64,000 nt of DNA from Monodelphis domestica. Its lineage: Eukaryota > Chordata > Mammalia > Didelphimorphia > Didelphidae. A program made the position numbers and the translations under genes. This document shows positions 1 through 10,409 of this stretch, piece by piece. Under the pieces are notes generated by a model. The model did not search any database, was not told the DNA's origin, and was given only the letters and a program-made list of their open reading frames with translations. Location: positions 28,258,351 to 28,322,350 of the forward strand of contig NC_077230.1 of assembly GCF_027887165.1 (NCBI RefSeq). Reading direction: 5' to 3'. Position 1 is the first letter of the stretch; the number at the start of each line of letters is the position of its first letter.

Positions 1-206
1 TCTCGCTCTGCATCACTTCCTGGAGGTCGTTCCAGTCTCCATGGAATTCCTCCACTTTATTATTCCTTTTAGCACAATAGTACTCCATCACCAACATATA
101 CCACAATTTGCTCAGCCATTCCCCAATTGATGGGCATCCCCTCATTTTCCAGTTTTTGGCCACCACAAAGAGCGCAGCTATGAATATTTTTGTACAAGCT
201 CTTGTA
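1..206 (-). mobile_element. L1 ORF2 3'-end fragment, cut by window edge
   Basis: The minus strand matches the carboxy-terminal part of ORF2 of the L1 at 8490-14571, corresponding to about 13960-14160 there, including the stretch encoding the '[20 protein letters not shown]' region. Similarity is high, so this is a relatively young copy. Its 3' UTR lies outside the window on the left. The match stops near 206, just after a GTACAAG, where unrelated sequence begins. That point is either the copy's 5' truncation or the site of another insertion. Confidence 0.85.
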
Positions 207-800
207 TCCTGTGTGAAGACATAGCCTACTGTGGGAAGCCACCCTACTTTGTCATCTACTGGTGTCCCAGTGACCCTAGAGAGTGTACCAACTGATCTGA
301 AGATGTCTGCTGGCAAGCTAGTAACTGTCTGTGAGGGGGAAAGCCTGAAGCCATGTTGGGCCTAACCCAAAGAGGTTTGATCACTGAGATAAAGGGTCAT
401 CCTATCTACTCTGAAAGACTATATATCTTACCTAAACTTATTTGGGAGGATTTTAGTCAGGTAGTAATATAGCTGGGGACATCTTAGACAGTCAGAGTAG
501 TGAACGAGGCAGTTTGGAAGAAAACAAAGGTACCCTTTTTGGAGGGGTCATAGAAGGGGGAAGGTTTAGCAAGAATTTCTTAGATTAGTGAATCCTAATC
601 CTAATCCTCCTTTCCATCTTACTGAGATTCAAATAAACCCTGTCTTTGTTTTTACAACTGGTCTAGAGCCAAATAAGCACACTGGGATCATGGGGAGGCC
701 TACAGGTCTAGCCTCACTGTGGGGTATAAAGAAGCCAGCAAACCTTGATATCTCACTTCTACCAAACAACCATCAAGACTATATACATTACTACAGTTAA
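207..800 (+). mobile_element. Possible solo LTR (fossil), boundaries uncertain
   Basis: The sequence next to the L1 fragment is not L1. It carries an AATAAA near 631 followed by a T/G-rich stretch, as in the R/U5 part of a retroviral LTR, and several TG starts and CA ends are possible (for example an end in GTTAACA at about 800). I found no matching target duplication, so both ends and even the LTR call are tentative. It could instead be single-copy sequence next to a truncated L1. Confidence 0.3.
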
Positions 801-3170
801 CATGTGTATTTTAAGAGAATGAAGTTATACATGATCAATAGTTGTCAATATATACTTGATTATAGACATCTTAAACAAGATATACAATAACTGTAAAAAT
901 TGGCTTCATTGCCTAAAAGTAATACAAACTACTGTAATTTGCATAAATTGTTTCATATTTAGATTTAATCACTGTGCAGCAGCATCATAATTCTTATGTC
1001 CATCATTAAGTATGCCACATTCATCAATGAATTTTCATTTGATTGCAGCATTATCCTTTTCACACACATCTCCTTCATCATTGTGGCAATATTAGAAGAC
1101 TACAAATTCTCTTTACTTTCCCAGAAGCAGCTGAGTACCCAAAGCAGAAGCATATAGCAAACTGCATGTGTTTTTACTAACTAGAATGTTTGGGTTTATT
1201 TGATCTTCAAGTTCCTGGGAAATTTCTACCTTTCTGTTTTGTGTTTCTTTTTCCTGTGAATAAATGAGATCAGAGACCCAACAGACTTCTCAAGTCCAAT
1301 ATATAGCAGCAGTTAGGACAATGATAGAGTTCTTACAAAGGCACCTATGCATGTCCCTTAAGAGAGTAATTTATTTGCAATCTTCATTGTGAAAATACCT
1401 ATGTGGGAGAACAGAGTTTGGAGTATTTTACAAAAATAACAAAAGCAAAAAAATGGAAAATGTGGAAGTTATTTATGCTAGCTGAATAAAATAGCTATAA
1501 GGAAGGAAATAAAAAAAGAGGCATTCAATTATTTTAAGGAACAATAATCAACTTAGTTAATAGAAAAGGCAGTGTTTAGTCTAAGAAATTTGCTTCATTC
1601 TTGCTATCTAACTAGATCAGTCTTTTGCTCTCCTTCTTCAAACATCCTCCCTTACTTTGCCCCATTTGTTCTTCTCATTTCAGTTGTGTTTACATTGCCA
1701 GAGTGTCTTTTTAAAAAGGCAACCCCTTGAGAGATTAAATTATCTCTGTATTTGAACTAGTTGCTTTAGTTTTGCTCTCAATTCTTAACATCCCCACCAA
1801 GATTTACTCCTCTTCGACCATATCAACTAAAGCAGAAGCTTTACTGCTATTCTTCTTAAAATAAAACTTTCTTGCTGTAGTTTCTTCAGCTCAAACTGAT
1901 TTACTTTTCTCTCTCCTCCCTTTGAAGAATAATGGCACATGCAGCAATCAAAGATTTAGAACTGGAAGTGAACCCCCAAACAAATTATTCTACCCCTTTC
2001 AGTTTATAGGTATAAGTATTGAACAAGTGACTCCATGAAGAATTCTATAATGGCAAATATTGAATGACATATGCCAAATACATTCCCTGTTTAGTTCAAT
2101 TGTTTTAAGATTCCTACTTTTTGAATGGCCACAAAATAAGAATTCCATGAATTCTAAGCTTTATGCCTTGTACTTGATAAGGTAGACAGGCAAGAAATAT
2201 CTTCTCTTCATCTTCCCTTATTTAAGTTCGGCATAGACATAAAATTTTTATTCATGTACTCATGTGAACTCAGAGAAGGATTTTATAAGAATTTAAAACC
2301 CAACTCCTAATTGTTTTTTGCAGTTCAATTGTCTATACAGGTGCTATGAATAAATGCTTATAGATTAGCTTGTAAATTGGGTCTTTAAGTATATCTTTAT
2401 AGACCAAGATTTATATTACTTACAAGTACTATTTTTTATGAATTGTGAGTTAATAGGATATATTACATTCCACATTAAAAGAATAGATCATTTCAAGTCA
2501 AGGGAGAGGGGTTTATTTTAGTTGTAGGGAACAGCATGAATTCTAGATTATTTGAAGAATGAAAGAAAGCCATTAAAGGAATCCATCCTCTCTGAGTTCT
2601 GTCAATATGAATTCAGTAGGCTATAGGGACTCTATCTCACCAATACCAGCTTAAGTGTTCAATTCACTCACTACTGGCTCTTTATAGAAAAAAAAATCTT
2701 TGTAACAAATGTCCCCTTGTCTCCCATTGATCTATAGCTTTTCCTATACTATTTTTGACTGCTGTATGTGAGGTCAAATATTTTTCATAAAAATCATCTA
2801 ACTTTCTTTCTGTGGTCTACTTTTTCATATTTCTTTTTAATTATAATAATTCTATTATTTTTCCCTTATGACATCCATAACCCTATGATTCCTGTTCCCC
2901 TAACAAGAACCATCAACAGAGAAAAAATTTAAAAGTGTTTATAATCTTTTATGGAAAGATGATATCTATAACTCTTTAAAATTGTTATCATTGTCATAGT
3001 AGTTAGAAGAAGTGTACATCTTGTAATAGAGAAGAAATTTAATGAGAGATAATAAGAGAAATCAAAAAATGTTACACCGGGAATCAGTTTGAAGGAACAA
3101 AGCTGATTTAAGAGCACCTCCTTTACTTCCTGTTCTCTTCAATAAGCAACCTGATAAAGTTTGCCTCACA
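801..3170. other. Unassigned AT-rich DNA
   Basis: I see no gene, no clear repeat family and no long open frame here. The stretch is AT-rich with short homopolymer runs. Small frames, such as one on the minus strand at 2929-3117, have no recognisable protein features. Confidence 0.6.
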
Positions 3171-3559
3171 GATGGTAAGTCAGTTCCTCCCTTTAAATAC
3201 AACAACCTTCAGAACAGTTTTCTTTAGTTTAAAAGATCTATTTATTCTCTTGGGAGAAGGAGATAAGGGGGGAAACTGGGATAGAGGGAAAAGGGTTTTC
3301 CCTAATTCTAGTTTATCACTTGTTGAAGGCTTTGAATATGTCTCTTCAAAAGGAAAAAAAAATTCTTCCCTTGAGGGAAGATAGCAGTAACCCCCCTGTT
3401 GTCTTTTCTGGGCAAGACTATAGACTATCCTTTTCCTTCAGGTCAAATTAGAGGTAGAAAGGTAATGGCTAGAGAGAAGATGAAGTGGTCTGTCCTCAAA
3501 CCACTCCCAAGTAGAAGTGAAGTCTAGCCAACTGTCTTCTCCCTCAAGCTTCCATGGAA

Positions 3560-3561
<2 letters not shown>

Positions 3562-3614
<53 letters not shown>
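3562..3614. repeat. (TC)n microsatellite
   Basis: About 25 CT dinucleotides form a polypyrimidine tract. On the minus strand it makes an artificial Glu-Arg run inside a small open frame, which should not be read as a protein. Confidence 0.95.
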
Positions 3615-3617
<3 letters not shown>

Positions 3618-3673
3618 CGCCATGAATCTAGGCTCCATGTGTTCTTGAGCTTTTCTTGCTTTGCATTTCATTT

Positions 3674-3780
3674 TGTGAATTTTAGATTTTCTCAACCCTG
3701 ATTAATCTTTAAAATCCTAGCAACCAGGAATATATACACCCCTACTTAAACTTAAATAGGGGTGTACACATTCCTGGTTT
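3674..3780 (+). mobile_element. LTR 5'-end fragment (fossil) with palindrome
   Basis: It begins TGTGAATTTTAGATTT, the same start as the LTR at 8272, and the two stay similar for about 80 bases up to the ACTTAA motif. From about 3725 to 3779 it forms a near-perfect palindrome with arms of about 24 bases (AACCAGGAAT...ATTCCTGGTT). Homology to the 8272 LTR stops in the palindrome, so this copy is only the extreme 5' end of that family. Inter-ORF sequence of an old L1 follows soon after. Confidence 0.55.
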
Positions 3781-3869
3781 TTGCCCATTTTCTCCATCAC
3801 AATAGACAGAGGATTTGGTAGTAGGCTGTTTAGGATGATGTGTATGAAAAAGAACTAGGGGTGAAAAAG

Positions 3870-5330
3870 AGGATTGTACTAAGAGAAATGGGAAGAGAGA
3901 AATAAAATAAGGTAAATTATATCCCATAAATAGGCATGGGTGGTGGGGTTGTGGATACTATTATAATGGAGGGGAGGATAAGGGTGGTGATGGGTAATAC
4001 TTAAATCTTACTTTCGTTAGAATTTGCTCAGAGAAGAATTCATTGAGGTATAGAATCTTATATTACCCTAAAGAGAAGTTAAGGGGGAAAAAATAAAGGT
4101 TTTGTGAGAAAGAGAGTAATATAAGAGAGGGGAGAGGGAAGAAGTGATTAAAAGAAAAATACTAGTATAGAGGGAAAGAGTAAAAGGAGAAAGGGAAGGA
4201 TAAAAGAAGATATCAAGATGGAGGGGAATACACTGATGGTAATCATAACTATGATTTTAAATGGGATGAACTCACCCAAAAAACATATAGCAGAGTTGAT
4301 TAAAAACCAGAATCCTAATATGTGTAGCTTACAAGAAACATATTAAGGCAGGTAGAGACACAAACCGAGTAAAGGTAAGAGCCTAGAGAAGAATCTATTG
4401 GACTTCAACTGAGAAAAAGAAGATAGGACTATCAATCATGATTGTAAACAAAGATAAAGCAAAAATAGATTTGATTAAAAGAGAGAAGGAACATAATGAC
4501 ATCTTGATAAAAGGCAGTATAGACAATTAAGAAATATCAGTACTCAACATACATACACCAAATGGTATTGCAATCAGATTTTAAAACAAGAAACTAAAGT
4601 TTCTTAAGGAAGAAATAAATAGGAAAAATATACTAGTGAGGGACCTCAAATTTCTCCTATCTAGATAAATCTCAACAAAAAATAAATAAGAAAGAAGTAA
4701 GAGAAGTTATAGTTAGAAAAGTTATAGTTAACAGACATCTGGAGAAAATTGAATAGGCATAAAAAAGGAATATGCTTTCTTTTCAGTAGCACTTGGCACA
4801 TATACAAAGATTGACCATGTACTAAGGCATAACAAATTTGTAACAAAATGCAGAAAAGAAGATATAATAAATGCAACTTTTTCAGATCATAATGCAATAA
4901 GTATAATTGATAAGATTCCATAGATAGGCAAGTTTTAAAAAATTGATTGGAAACAAAGTAATATAATTCTTCAAAACTGGATGGGTCAAAGAACAAATCA
5001 TAGAAACTATTAATGATTTCAACGAAGAGAATGACAATGAGGAAACAACATATCAAAATTTATGTGATATATCCAAAGCTGTATTGAGGGGGAATTTTAT
5101 AGTTCTGAGTGTTTATATAAGTGAAATAGAGGAAAAAAACAGATAAACTAATTGGCCATGCAAGTAAAAATAAACCTAGAAAAAGAACAAATTAAAAATC
5201 CTCAGTTAAAGACTAAATTGGAATCCTAAAAATTAAAAAAAATTAAATAAAATTTTAAGTCAAAGAAATATTGACCTAATAAATGAGACTATGAGCTTGG
5301 TCCATTGCATCTCTTCTAAGTGACATGCCC
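3870..5330 (+). mobile_element. Old L1 copy: inter-ORF region and 5' half of ORF2
   Basis: The first 350 bases are purine-rich and resemble the inter-ORF spacer of the intact L1 (about 9970-10400). From about 4230 the sequence follows the endonuclease part of ORF2, with recognisable counterparts of 'LNGMNSP', the 'IKRE' region, 'INIYAPN', 'FSDHNAI' and 'NDFNEENDN'. It carries many stops and indels and ends near the equivalent of ORF2 residue 360. The antisense open frame at 4661-5056 is a shadow of this copy. Confidence 0.85.
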
Positions 5331-5377
5331 CACCAAAATCCTCACAGATTACAAAGCATAATTATAATATAATTACA

Positions 5378-5560
5378 AGGCAGCTGGGTGATTCAATTGA
5401 TAAAGTGCCAGGCCTGGAGTTGGAAGGTCCTGGCTTAAAATCTAGCCTCAGACACTTCCTACCCTAGCCTACATAACCACAACTACCTAGCCCTTACCAC
5501 TCTTCTATATTGGAACCAATATCAATATTGATTCTAAGGAAGAAGGTAAGAGTATAAAAA
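5378..5560 (+). mobile_element. tRNA-headed marsupial SINE
   Basis: It starts with a GGCAGCTGGGTG head, has the 'CCTCAGACACTTCCT' core and ends with the 'TTGATTCTAAGGAAGAAGGTAAG' type of tail seen in the copies near 37533 and 62037. It is diverged in the middle. No target duplication was identified. Confidence 0.8.
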
Positions 5561-7780
5561 TCTTTTCCAACATGAAACATTATAAAATACCCCCCATACA
5601 AAATAGCCACTCTAAACTAAACACTGCCAGACCACATAATTTTACACACATTCCCTAGATATCTTTCCTCTCTACTTTTACATGGCTTTGTCAAGTACCC
5701 TCTTTAAAAAAAAATTGTGTTACTTATCCTATGGCACCAATTCACACTGCATCACAAATTTACATTACAGGTCATAGAGATTTATCAATAACAGCAGGAT
5801 AACAAACATTTAGATTGGATGAGGCAAGCTAATGAGTGAAGAAATTAAGTAACTCAAAACAAGTAAAGAAGGATCAACTCTTTGCCATTCTGACCTGCCC
5901 AGTCTCTAACATTCATTCAATTTGGGATTCCTTCACACTATGCTTAGCAAGGAGTTCTCCCTCGCTATGAGAGATCCAAGAGAGCTGACAATTGGGATCT
6001 GAACAGATAGAGAAAGGAACTTTAAAGAGTCTGAAGGTGAAAGTTTAGGCCTTTTCAGACTCCATATTTTTATGAAAGTCTATGTATCTTACTGTACTTT
6101 GTTGACCTGCTTTAAGATGTAATTTTGTTGTTTTAAATTCATATATAAATGTATTCAATACTATTCTGTTACACTGAATCATTTTAATGCACTGGGTTTT
6201 AACTACTATTATATTATGTTATCTTTCCTCTATAACTATACTGAACAAATATTATTGAATAAGCCATGTAAAAAAAACAGCCTTTTTTTCTATTTTGGCT
6301 TTGTAAATTGTCACATAGATGATGATGGATGGATTTCAACAAAACTGGTTAAATTGTGTGCAACCTTTGGAGAATTTAATGAGCTAAGAAAATAAATGGT
6401 AATTCTAAGGGATATTCAGAAATAATTTTAGTACCTAGCAGTTTCTGAATGGATAATTTTTTAAATAAAGAGTATTTTATTAAAGTTAGAGAAACAAAGA
6501 AAAGTTCCTACCAAGGCATTTCTATGAATGAGGAAGCTGAAAGAAGAGCTCCTGCAGAACTCTTCCTTTTAATTTACTTCCAGCAAAATAATCTTGATTT
6601 CTTGATTATGTTTTAGACCCAAATAAGTTTTACTTTGTTTACAAAAATGTTTGCCAAGGTTGAAATATTTGCTACATCTATAAAAATTGTGACATCCATC
6701 AGTTCGTAGGTTTTTTATGTTATATAGCAAATTATATGAAATATGATAGTGGGTTTGTTTGCTATTGTAATTAACTAGGCTATTGTAAATTTTGGGAATT
6801 TTGATACTTTTTGAATGTGCATTACATGCTGTACTACTTTTCTTTATAAAAAACTGTTGCTTTGTGAAAATCATTTGCTTGCTCTCACAGTGGATCATGG
6901 CCAGGTTTGAAGAGGAAATGGATCTCATTGTTTTTTTTTGGTGATAAACTTTTCTATTCTACCTTTCCTTAGCTGACACAAAGTGTCAATGATTGTAAGA
7001 TATATATTTTTGATTTTTAAAATTTTTATTTATTATTGTTTTTGCTTACATGTGCAATATACTATTTCATTTTGTATTTTTTATTTCCTTTTTGTATTTG
7101 AAGCACATCACCAGTATTGAGATTTTCTTTAACTTTTTTGATTTTGCAGTAATATAAGTATAAAATATATTTGTTATAATGTCAATGCATACCCAAAAAG
7201 CTTTAGACTATAAAAATGATGCCACTGATTGTTTTTTTTTTAAATTATGGAACTTTACTTAATGATTCTCTCTGATTCCAGGACAAGAGAATACAAAAAG
7301 AGTCATTGCACAGTGCCAAAGAAGCACAAAGCTAAACTGCATAGTGCCAATCAAGCACAAGGTCAAAGAGACCAACCAATTCTGATGGAATTGATGACAA
7401 TTTTGAGACAAGATAAGAGGACTTGAATTTGTTTGGGGTTTGAGGTTGAGGGTGTTTAACATGTGTTAAAGGCAGGTCTTCCTTGTCCCACATTCTACCT
7501 AGTATCTCAAATTTGGCTCCTACCTGGCTCCTATAATCTAGTCCCTTTTCTGTCTTTCATGGTGTGGGAAACTTTCTATAGCCCTGGCTACTGATTGGGT
7601 AAATGCATAATTGCTTAAATCATTTTAATTGGGCCCTGATTCAAAGCCTATTATAGATTTGCTTTTCCTTTACTTATAATTTTTGCCCAAAAAACTTTGA
7701 TAGTCTATATTTCATCTAGAAATTTATTTTTTTTATATTTTTTCATTTCTCTTGCCAATTGATTTATATACCTCAAAACT
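5561..7780. other. Unassigned AT-rich DNA
   Basis: I see no supported gene. A 119-codon minus-strand frame at 6569-6928 has scattered Cys and His but no zinc-finger spacing and no recognisable family. The part from about 7250 onward could be old retroviral interior leading to the LTR at 8272, but nothing in it is diagnostic. Confidence 0.5.
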
Positions 7781-8271
7781 AAACCATGCATCCTGAGCCA
7801 AACTGGGTGTTTCTCAATACCCACTTCTGGGGGGATTGTATTTTCATAAAATACAAGATTTAAATTTTTTGTTCAAGAAAGATCTTCAAGGAAAAATCTT
7901 GCTAACTCTGAAAATCCAGAGAATGAACTGTTTGCAGAAAGATGCCTGAAAAATCTACACTACATCAGGAAGATCCAGAATGAACTTTGGGGTGTGGTTG
8001 ATTGAATGGAAGGTTGATTGAACATTTAATTTGAATGTATACTCTTATGCCAAAAGGGGACTGCCCCCTAATTGTTTTTTGTCAATATACCCAGCAAAAC
8101 ATTGGTTTTTCTTTCTCTCTCTTCTATTCCCCTATTATTTCTAAATATTATAGTTTCCTCTTAGAAGGTGAAATTTTGTATGCACCTGTAGTTAGAAGAT
8201 TTAGAGGTATAAGATGATTATGTTTAGTGATCAATTGGAGAGACTAGTCTCTCAATTATCAACAGGGGAAT
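7781..8271 (+). mobile_element. Probable 3' internal end of an endogenous retrovirus (fossil)
   Basis: This stretch lies directly before the LTR start at 8272 and ends in the purine run CAGGGGAA, placed where a polypurine tract sits in a retrovirus. I infer that it is the remnant of the region upstream of a 3' LTR. It is heavily decayed, and no 5' LTR or gag/pol/env could be recognised in the window. Confidence 0.4.
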
Positions 8272-8473
8272 TGTGAATTTTAGATTTACTTGACCCTACA
8301 TAGCCTTTAGAATTCTAGCAATGAGGAATGTATACACCCTCACTTAAGGATTAAGTGTGGGGAAGGAAGGTCCATGACCCATGTGTGTTAGCAAGTGACA
8401 AATCAGAATACAACTGACTAACTCCCTGGGCTGTCCAAAGCCAAGTTTAAGCCACCATTGATATGTGAGACAT

Positions 8474-8489
8474 AGAAAGTGATGTAAAG
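8474..8489. repeat. L1 target-site duplication, left copy
   Basis: AGAAAGTGATGTAAAG, identical to 14572-14587. It brackets the L1 and marks its insertion point inside the LTR. Confidence 0.95.
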
Positions 8490-8564
8490 GAGAGATTACA
8501 CCAAGAGATCCTCTGTTAAAGCTCCAAGAGGGGAGACTGATAGAAGTCCCTAAAAAACAAAAAA

Positions 8565-9689
8565 ATGAGAGGAACAAGAGCACAGACAAATACAGGGAGG
8601 AAAGAAGGGGTGAATTTGAACAAACAACAGAAACAGAAGAAAGAAACTACAATAGACAGCTACTACTCACCAAATGGAATAGAGGGGGAGAGATCAGCAA
8701 ACGATAAACCAGAAATCCCAGCGAATTGGATACAGGCTGTGGAAGAACTCAAAACACAGCTAAGAGAGGCTGAAGACAATTGGGAAAAGAACTTAAAAAT
8801 TAAGATAAGTCATCTGGAAACAGAGGCACTTGAACTAAAACAAGAAAATAGTGTCCTGAAAGCCAAAATCATCCAGCTGGAAAATGAGGCAAAGGAGATG
8901 AAAGATGAAGCAAAGGAGATGAAAGATGAGATAAAGAGGATGAAAGACAATCTTCAAAGAAACTCAGACCAGAAGGAAAAAGACGACCAAAAAGCCAAAG
9001 ATGAAATCCAATCTTTAAGAACCCGAGTAAAACAACTAGAATCAAGTGACCTCACAAGGCAGCAGGACACTATAAGACAAAACAAAAAGAATGAAAAAAT
9101 TGAGGAAAATGTGAAGCATCTCATTCACAAAACAGACGATTTAGAAAATCGTTCAAGAAGAGACAATTTAAGAATAATTGGACTACCAGAAGACCACGAC
9201 AAAAGAAAAAGCCTGGACATAATACTAGAGGAAATTATCCAGGAAAACTGTCCCAAAATCCTAGAACAAGAGGGGAAAATGGAGATTGAAAGAATCCACA
9301 GATCACCCCCTGTTTTTAATCCCCAACTGACAACACCAAGAAATGTTATAGCCAAATTCAAAAACAATCAGATAAAAGAACAGGTATTACAAGCTGCCAA
9401 AAAGAAACCATTCAGATACCATGGAAACATGGTGAGGATAACACAGGATCTGTCTGCATCCACACTGAAGGACCGAAAGGCATGGAATATGATATTCCGG
9501 AAAGCAAGGGAACTAGGCCTACAGCCAAGAATAAAATACCCATCAAAACTGACTATATTCTTACAGGGGAAAGTATGGTCATTTAACACAACAGAGGAAT
9601 TCCAAGCATTCATAAATAAAAGACCAGACCTGAACAGAAAATTCGAAGTCCAACCACAGAATTCAAGAGAATCATCAAAAGGTAATTAA
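8565..9689 (+). CDS. L1 ORF1 protein (RNA-binding chaperone)
   Basis: The 374-residue frame is uninterrupted. L1 ORF1p forms trimers that coat L1 RNA in cytoplasmic particles and are needed for retrotransposition (family knowledge). A basic, polar N-terminus (1-50) is followed by a long coiled coil (about 55-195) that contains three heptad repeats of the EAKEMKD type at 108-128. An RRM-like domain starts with RRDNLRIIGLPE at 198-209 and includes ERIHR at 242. The C-terminal domain (about 290-355) contains LKDRKAWNMIFRKAR and the YPSKLTIF strand. The ATG at 8565 gives the family's usual length. The frame ends 720 bp before ORF2. Confidence 0.95.
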   Translation: MRGTRAQTNTGRKEGVNLNKQQKQKKETTIDSYYSPNGIEGERSANDKPEIPANWIQAVEELKTQLREAEDNWEKNLKIKISHLETEALELKQENSVLKAKIIQLENEAKEMKDEAKEMKDEIKRMKDNLQRNSDQKEKDDQKAKDEIQSLRTRVKQLESSDLTRQQDTIRQNKKNEKIEENVKHLIHKTDDLENRSRRDNLRIIGLPEDHDKRKSLDIILEEIIQENCPKILEQEGKMEIERIHRSPPVFNPQLTTPRNVIAKFKNNQIKEQVLQAAKKKPFRYHGNMVRITQDLSASTLKDRKAWNMIFRKARELGLQPRIKYPSKLTIFLQGKVWSFNTTEEFQAFINKRPDLNRKFEVQPQNSRESSKGN

Positions 9690-9914
9690 AAAAGAGGGGA
9701 AAAACAACAACAACAACAAAGGTTTTTTTTAAGAGACTCAATAAGTTAAAATGATATGTATCCCTATAAGAAAAGAGGTCATTGGCAACTCTTAAAAACT
9801 GTTGCTATCACCTAAGCAGCTAGAAGAACTACACTCAGAGGGAAGGGACAAACTGTATAGGATGAAAGGACAAGACATAAATAGGTATATAGAGATATGC
9901 ATGCATAAATACAT

Positions 9915-9952
<38 letters not shown>

Positions 9953-10409
9953 GACTAAAGCTAAAAAAGAAAAGAGGTTATGACTAAAAGAAATGGGAAA
10001 AGAAACAAATGGGGGTAAATTTATATGTCACAAAGAAGCTCATGGCGGGAGGGGGGAGAACATCGATACACTGGAAGGGTAAAGAGGTCAGAGATAGGAA
10101 ATATTCAACTCTTACGTACTTTGAAACTGACCCAAAGAGGGAAGAACAATCCAATCCATTGGGGAAGAGAATAGATTTGCGCCCTATAGAGGAGTAGAAG
10201 GGTAAAAAACAGACTAGTGGGGAGGGAAGCAGTACAAGGGAGGGAGAGGGTAGGGGGGAATTTTTAAAAAGACTACAGGGGAAAATAAGGGAGGGAATTA
10301 GAAGGGAGGGGGTAGAAAGGGAAATACAAGGGGGACTGATTTAAAGTAAATCACTGGACTAAAAGGTACAGCTGAAGAAGAAAGGTTAGAATTAGGGAAG
10401 GATATCAAA
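9690..10409 (+). other. L1 inter-ORF spacer with (TA)n tract
   Basis: This purine-rich spacer between ORF1 and ORF2 holds a (TA)n tract at about 9919-9948. It is similar to about 3880-4220 in the old L1 copy, which shows that the spacer is part of the element. At 720 bp it is much longer than the ~60-bp spacer of human L1. The 62-codon frame at 10009-10197 lies within it and has no recognisable domain. Confidence 0.85.

Noticed and set aside
3438-3695. Minus-strand frame with a Glu-Arg repeat
   Set aside because: The repeat is the translation of the (TC)n tract. The rest lies in probable LTR-related DNA.
4661-5056. 131-codon minus-strand frame
   Set aside because: It is the antisense of an old L1 ORF2 copy.
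6569-6928. 119-codon minus-strand frame rich in Lys, Asn, Cys and His
   Set aside because: The Cys and His residues do not follow zinc-finger spacing, composition mirrors AT-rich DNA, and no family is recognisable.
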